From SSF53 sp036170535 (lineage in GTDB: Bacteria; Spirochaetota; Leptospiria; Leptospirales; Leptonemataceae): 64,000 nucleotides of DNA. The position numbers were made by a program, and so were the translations under genes. Each line of letters opens with the position of its first letter. Position 1 is the stretch's first letter. The notes beneath the pieces were generated by a model, which searched no databases, was not told where the DNA came from, and saw nothing but the letters and a program-made list of their open reading frames with translations. The DNA is taken from positions 62,001 to 126,000 of the forward strand of contig JAVHPJ010000116.1 of the NCBI GenBank assembly GCA_036170535.1. Reading direction: 5' to 3'. Below, piece after piece: positions 61,102-64,000 of this stretch.

Positions 61102-62469
61102 ATGCCCGAATTTTCCGGAAAACTCGTCTATGTCGTGGAAGCGGACGCCGTTCTGCGCGAAGACATTACCCGCCAGATCGGGCATTTTGGCTACGCAGCG
61201 GAAGGCTTCCCGGACGTCGCCGCTGCGCGCGACGCAGTGCGTTTGCGCCATCCCGCTGCAATGATCGTAACGCTGACTTTTCCGGAAGGTCATACGGCGA
61301 TGATCATTTCCGAAATCCAGTTGATGACGGACCACGTATTGCCCGTTATCTTTCTGGCCGAACAGGATCTGCTCGCTTTGCGACTGCGCGCCATTCGCTT
61401 CGGGGGCGTGGCGTATTTTCCCAAGCCTCCGGATATCAATCGCATCGTCAGCGCACTGGACCGCGTGACCGACGCGGGCGAGACGCCCTCTTATCGCATT
61501 TTGATCATTGAAAGCGATCAGACGCTTCTGCAGCACTACGAGCGGATTCTCTCGGACGTCGGCATGCACGCCTACGGCGTGCTGGATCCCATGAATGCCC
61601 TCGAAGCCATGGCCGAAGTCAACCCCGAGCTGATACTCATGAACCTGTATTATGACGAGTGCCTGGGCGTCGAGCTGGCCTCGGTTATTCGCCAGAATGA
61701 ACAGTACGTGTCCACGCCGATCGTCTTTATTTCGCGCGACACCAATCGCGAGCGTCAGCTGGCGGCGATCGGGCGCGGCGGCGACGACGTGCTGGTGCAT
61801 CCCATTCAACCTCAGCATCTGATTTCTTCAGTGACGGCGCGCGTGCTGCGCTCGCAGATTTTGCGCAATTTGATGATTCGCGACAGCCTCACCGGTCTCT
61901 TAAATCACACGGCGCTGCGCCAGAAGCTGGAAGCGGAAGTGGAACGGTCGCGCCGCACGGGGCGGCCGTTCAGTTTTGTGATGACCGATATCGACAAATT
62001 CAAGCGCGTGAATGACGCGTACGGTCATCCGGCGGGCGATCAGGTTATCAAAAATCTCGCGCGCGCCATCAAACAACGCGTGCGGCCGACGGATGTCGTG
62101 GGTCGCAATGGCGGCGAAGAGTTCGGCGTGATCCTGCCGGAAACTGGCGCCGAAGAGGCGCGCGCGGCGATACTGCGCATTCAGAATGCGTTTGCGCAGA
62201 TTCGACAACGTTACGACGCGCACGAATTCTTTTGCACATTTTCGGCGGGCGTCGCATCATTTCCGGAGTTTGCGGACGCCAAAGCCCTGGGCGACGCCGC
62301 CGACCATGCGCTCTACGACGCAAAACGCGCGGGCGGCGCCACGGCGACGATTGCGCGCGCTCATGGAGCTGAGTCTGCGTCCCCGCCCCCGTCCGTAAAT
62401 CCGGCCGATGCGGTCGATGGCGCGCGCGGGGAGGACAAGCGGCCCACGCCATCGCGCGAAGGCTGGTAG
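61102..62469 (+). CDS. Diguanylate cyclase with two degenerate receiver domains
   Basis: A 455-residue protein starting at 61102 (MPEFSGKLVYVVEAD); the frame upstream has no receiver character. Residues about 5-130 and 140-260 look like receivers, but the phosphoacceptor Asp is missing: IVTLTFPEG in the first and LILMNLYYDE in the second. The GGDEF domain (about 275-430) has MTDIDKFKRVNDAYGHPAGD and active-site NGGEEFGVIL, with the inhibitory RPTD five residues before GGEEF. So it should make cyclic-di-GMP and be feedback-inhibited. It diverges from the UbiB-like gene. Confidence 0.93.
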   Translation: MPEFSGKLVYVVEADAVLREDITRQIGHFGYAAEGFPDVAAARDAVRLRHPAAMIVTLTFPEGHTAMIISEIQLMTDHVLPVIFLAEQDLLALRLRAIRFGGVAYFPKPPDINRIVSALDRVTDAGETPSYRILIIESDQTLLQHYERILSDVGMHAYGVLDPMNALEAMAEVNPELILMNLYYDECLGVELASVIRQNEQYVSTPIVFISRDTNRERQLAAIGRGGDDVLVHPIQPQHLISSVTARVLRSQILRNLMIRDSLTGLLNHTALRQKLEAEVERSRRTGRPFSFVMTDIDKFKRVNDAYGHPAGDQVIKNLARAIKQRVRPTDVVGRNGGEEFGVILPETGAEEARAAILRIQNAFAQIRQRYDAHEFFCTFSAGVASFPEFADAKALGDAADHALYDAKRAGGATATIARAHGAESASPPPSVNPADAVDGARGEDKRPTPSREGW

Positions 62470-62480
62470 CGCAGCGTCGT

Positions 62481-63056
62481 TTATTTCGTCGTCGCCGGAC
62501 GCACAAAGTGCGCGAGGATCGCCGCCGCAATCACGTAGGCGATAAGATCATATGCGGCAAACTTAAGGGCGACGTCCCACGCGGCGTGCCACCAGATGGG
62601 TTGACTCAGGTTGGCGAATACTGTCGCCAGCAGGCCAATTAAGGCGCCCAGCCTGAACACGGCCATATACGCGGGCGCCTCGCCATACGACGGCGGCCGA
62701 AACGCAAGCGCCAGGCTCAATACAATCGCGAGCAGCAGACTGCACAAAAACATGTGCAAAAAGCCGACGCCCATCGTAGCCGGATCGCCCATCTGAATGC
62801 CCGAGGGGCGAAAGTGAATCATTGCATAGGGACCGGCGGCGAAGCGGGCGTTAGACTCTTCCATGGTCCCGTTTTTCGGATCCGGAATCATGTACAGACC
62901 GGCCGTCGCCAATTGCGCCTTGAGCGTTGCGGATACGGCGGCCTCCGCCTCCGGAGAAACGTGCGTAAAGGGATCTGCCAGGCCTCCAGCCCAGTAGGCG
63001 AACCCCCAGAAAAACATGCCAAGCGCGGCCAGAACAGAACCAATCAGTATCCTCAT
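62481..63056 (-). CDS. Multi-pass membrane protein
   Basis: A 191-residue protein with an N-terminal helix (ILIGSVLAALGMFFWGFAYW), then a soluble loop of about 60 residues (VSPEAEAAVSATLKAQLATA) and three helices (FLHMFLCSLLLAIVLSLALA, VFRLGALIGLLATVFANLSQ, FAAYDLIAYVIAAAILAHFV). No family recognised. It sits three bases behind the acyltransferase, so it is probably cotranscribed. Confidence 0.78.
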   Translation of the reverse strand: MRILIGSVLAALGMFFWGFAYWAGGLADPFTHVSPEAEAAVSATLKAQLATAGLYMIPDPKNGTMEESNARFAAGPYAMIHFRPSGIQMGDPATMGVGFLHMFLCSLLLAIVLSLALAFRPPSYGEAPAYMAVFRLGALIGLLATVFANLSQPIWWHAAWDVALKFAAYDLIAYVIAAAILAHFVRPATTK

Positions 63057-63059
63057 GAT

Positions 63060-64000
63060 TTACCTCTGAATTCGACGCACCGCTTCTTCCAGGCGGCGCG
63101 AAATATGCGCGTAGGTTTTTGTGGGCGAAAAACCGCGCGTCTCCGCCTCCAACTCTTCATAAGGTATGACTTTGCCGATCTCCACGCGCACATCCGCCGA
63201 CCGCATGACCACCGTCTTGCCCTTGGGCAAGGCGACATGCGTATTATAAAGCCGCATGGGCAGCACGTCCGCGCGCGTTTGGGCAACCAGATAGCCCAGG
63301 CCATGCCGGAAGGTCTGCATCTTGCCGTCCTGAGAGCGCGTGCCCTCCGGAAAGATCAACAGCGGGCCGCCGCGATTCAGAAAGTCCATGCCGTTTTTTA
63401 AGGCACGCGCATAACTCTGCGTTTCACCGCGCTCAATCGGTATCAAGTTTAAGAAATTCCCGAAGAACGTCGACTTGACAAAGCGATCGAAGAAATAGTC
63501 GCGCGCGGCGAGAATGCCCATGTCGCGTCCGTATTCGCCGAGCGCATACCACACCAGGCCGTAGTCGAGGTGACTGGCATGATTGGCGATGACGACCACG
63601 TGGTTATTATTCAGCGGAATATGGTCGCGACCGGTGATTTTCGCATTTAATACGCGGCGATAAAACCACATCTGAAGCTGATACAGAAAATCCGAAGTTG
63701 GTCGCTGAATCCAGGCCGGCAGCTCGACGCCTTCTTCCGGCAAATGCAGCGGGCCGCGCTTCCGATTGCGCCCCAGCTCTTCCTGCCATTGGACCAGGCG
63801 TTTCTGCAGCTTTTGCGGCGTCGCCATTTCGAGCAAGGCTTCCGGCGTAACGCGCCCGCCGCTGATGAACTCAACGTGATCGGCGAAACGCGCGAGCGCC
63901 TCCGGCGACAGTTCAGCGAATCTTTTGGTCGCGCGATTATCGTTAAATCGCGCCAGATGATCGGCGGCCCAGCTTTGAGATTCCGGCGGGACGCTCGTCT
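63060..64000 (-). CDS. PlsC-type acyltransferase, 5' end beyond the window
   Basis: The C-terminal 200 residues form a 1-acyl-glycerol-3-phosphate-acyltransferase domain: VVVIANHASHLDYGLVWYAL (HX4D), FFGNFLNLIPIERGE, LLIFPEGTRSQDGKMQ and LPMRLYNTHVALPKGK. The frame stays open without a stop to the right edge, through TPEALLEMATPQKLQKRL and further upstream SWAADHLARFNDNRATKRFA, so the protein has at least 115 residues before the catalytic domain. Shorter starts at 63836 or 63827 would be possible but lack support. It may be a fusion in which the N-terminal partner is off the window. Confidence 0.88.
   Translation of the reverse strand, partial: TSVPPESQSWAADHLARFNDNRATKRFAELSPEALARFADHVEFISGGRVTPEALLEMATPQKLQKRLVQWQEELGRNRKRGPLHLPEEGVELPAWIQRPTSDFLYQLQMWFYRRVLNAKITGRDHIPLNNNHVVVIANHASHLDYGLVWYALGEYGRDMGILAARDYFFDRFVKSTFFGNFLNLIPIERGETQSYARALKNGMDFLNRGGPLLIFPEGTRSQDGKMQTFRHGLGYLVAQTRADVLPMRLYNTHVALPKGKTVVMRSADVRVEIGKVIPYEELEAETRGFSPTKTYAHISRRLEEAVRRIQR

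Noticed and set aside
1..64000. CRISPR arrays, tRNA or rRNA genes, transposases, prophage genes
   Set aside because: Reading by eye found no regularly spaced repeats, tRNA-like T-loops outside coding genes, or transposase or integrase motifs. A tRNA or Rfam scan could still find a missed small RNA.

Overview
The window reads as chromosome of a GC-rich spirochaete close to the Leptospirales. The best evidence is two tandem periplasmic flagellin genes of the FlaB type (27100-29217) and a flagellar regulatory block (33902-39111) holding flaG, a FliA/WhiG sigma factor, a two-helix membrane protein, flhG and flhF. Predicted lipoproteins with short lipoboxes ending in Cys, 7TMR-DISM and PAS/GAF histidine kinases, a FecR-type anti-sigma module and TRL-like small lipoproteins fit the same picture. 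No rRNA, tRNA, CRISPR array, transposase or prophage gene was found. Coding density is high and most small groups of genes are co-oriented with short gaps or 4-8 base overlaps.

Layout. 1-4 kb: a membrane-linked AraC regulator (cut by the left edge) and a tightly overlapping set of a small membrane protein, an FAD aromatic hydroxylase and a fumarylacetoacetate-hydrolase-family protein, probably a small catabolic operon. 4-10 kb: SRPBCC protein and thiG, a YheT-type hydrolase, then an envelope cluster of a vWA-TM-FHA protein, a lipoprotein and a DUF4349 protein. 10-17.5 kb: EamA transporter, DoxX protein, ArsR regulator with a clear dyad operator and the remains of its usual AHSA1 partner, a beta-propeller lipoprotein, gmhA plus a ROK protein without the zinc cysteines, a dienoyl-CoA-isomerase-like protein, an atypical Fpg-like glycosylase and a MerR regulator. 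17.9-26.5 kb: a lipoprotein, an envelope protein, an ECF sigma/FecR pair, and a large hybrid kinase with a REC-STAS partner.

27-39 kb is the motility section: two flaB genes, a frame-disrupted PD40 propeller lipoprotein, a methyltransferase, a chemoreceptor, flaG, two Cys-rich lipoprotein paralogues, fliA, an unnamed flagellar-operon protein, flhG and flhF. 39-46 kb: lipoprotein, class I fructose-bisphosphate aldolase, a divergent pair of paralogous hydrolase-like lipoproteins, two TRL-like proteins and a Nudix hydrolase. 46-52 kb is a long reverse-strand run: small membrane protein, etfB, etfA, a LolA-like protein, a 607-residue conserved protein, a GGDD-type phosphofructokinase and a lipoprotein. 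52-64 kb: acyl-CoA dehydrogenase (the natural electron donor for EtfAB), a TPR protein with a methyltransferase-like C-terminus, an alpha/beta hydrolase lipoprotein, a DISM histidine kinase, an ABC1/UbiB kinase, a diguanylate cyclase with two degenerate receiver domains, a membrane protein and a PlsC acyltransferase running off the right edge.

No single locus stands out as a complete new defence or biosynthetic system. The most interesting items are modified or decayed versions of known families: the divergent hydrolase-like pair, the TPR-methyltransferase-like protein, the pseudo-receiver cyclase, the altered Fpg-like and ROK proteins, the ArsR/AHSA1 remnant, the frame-disrupted PD40 lipoprotein and the envelope vWA-FHA cluster.
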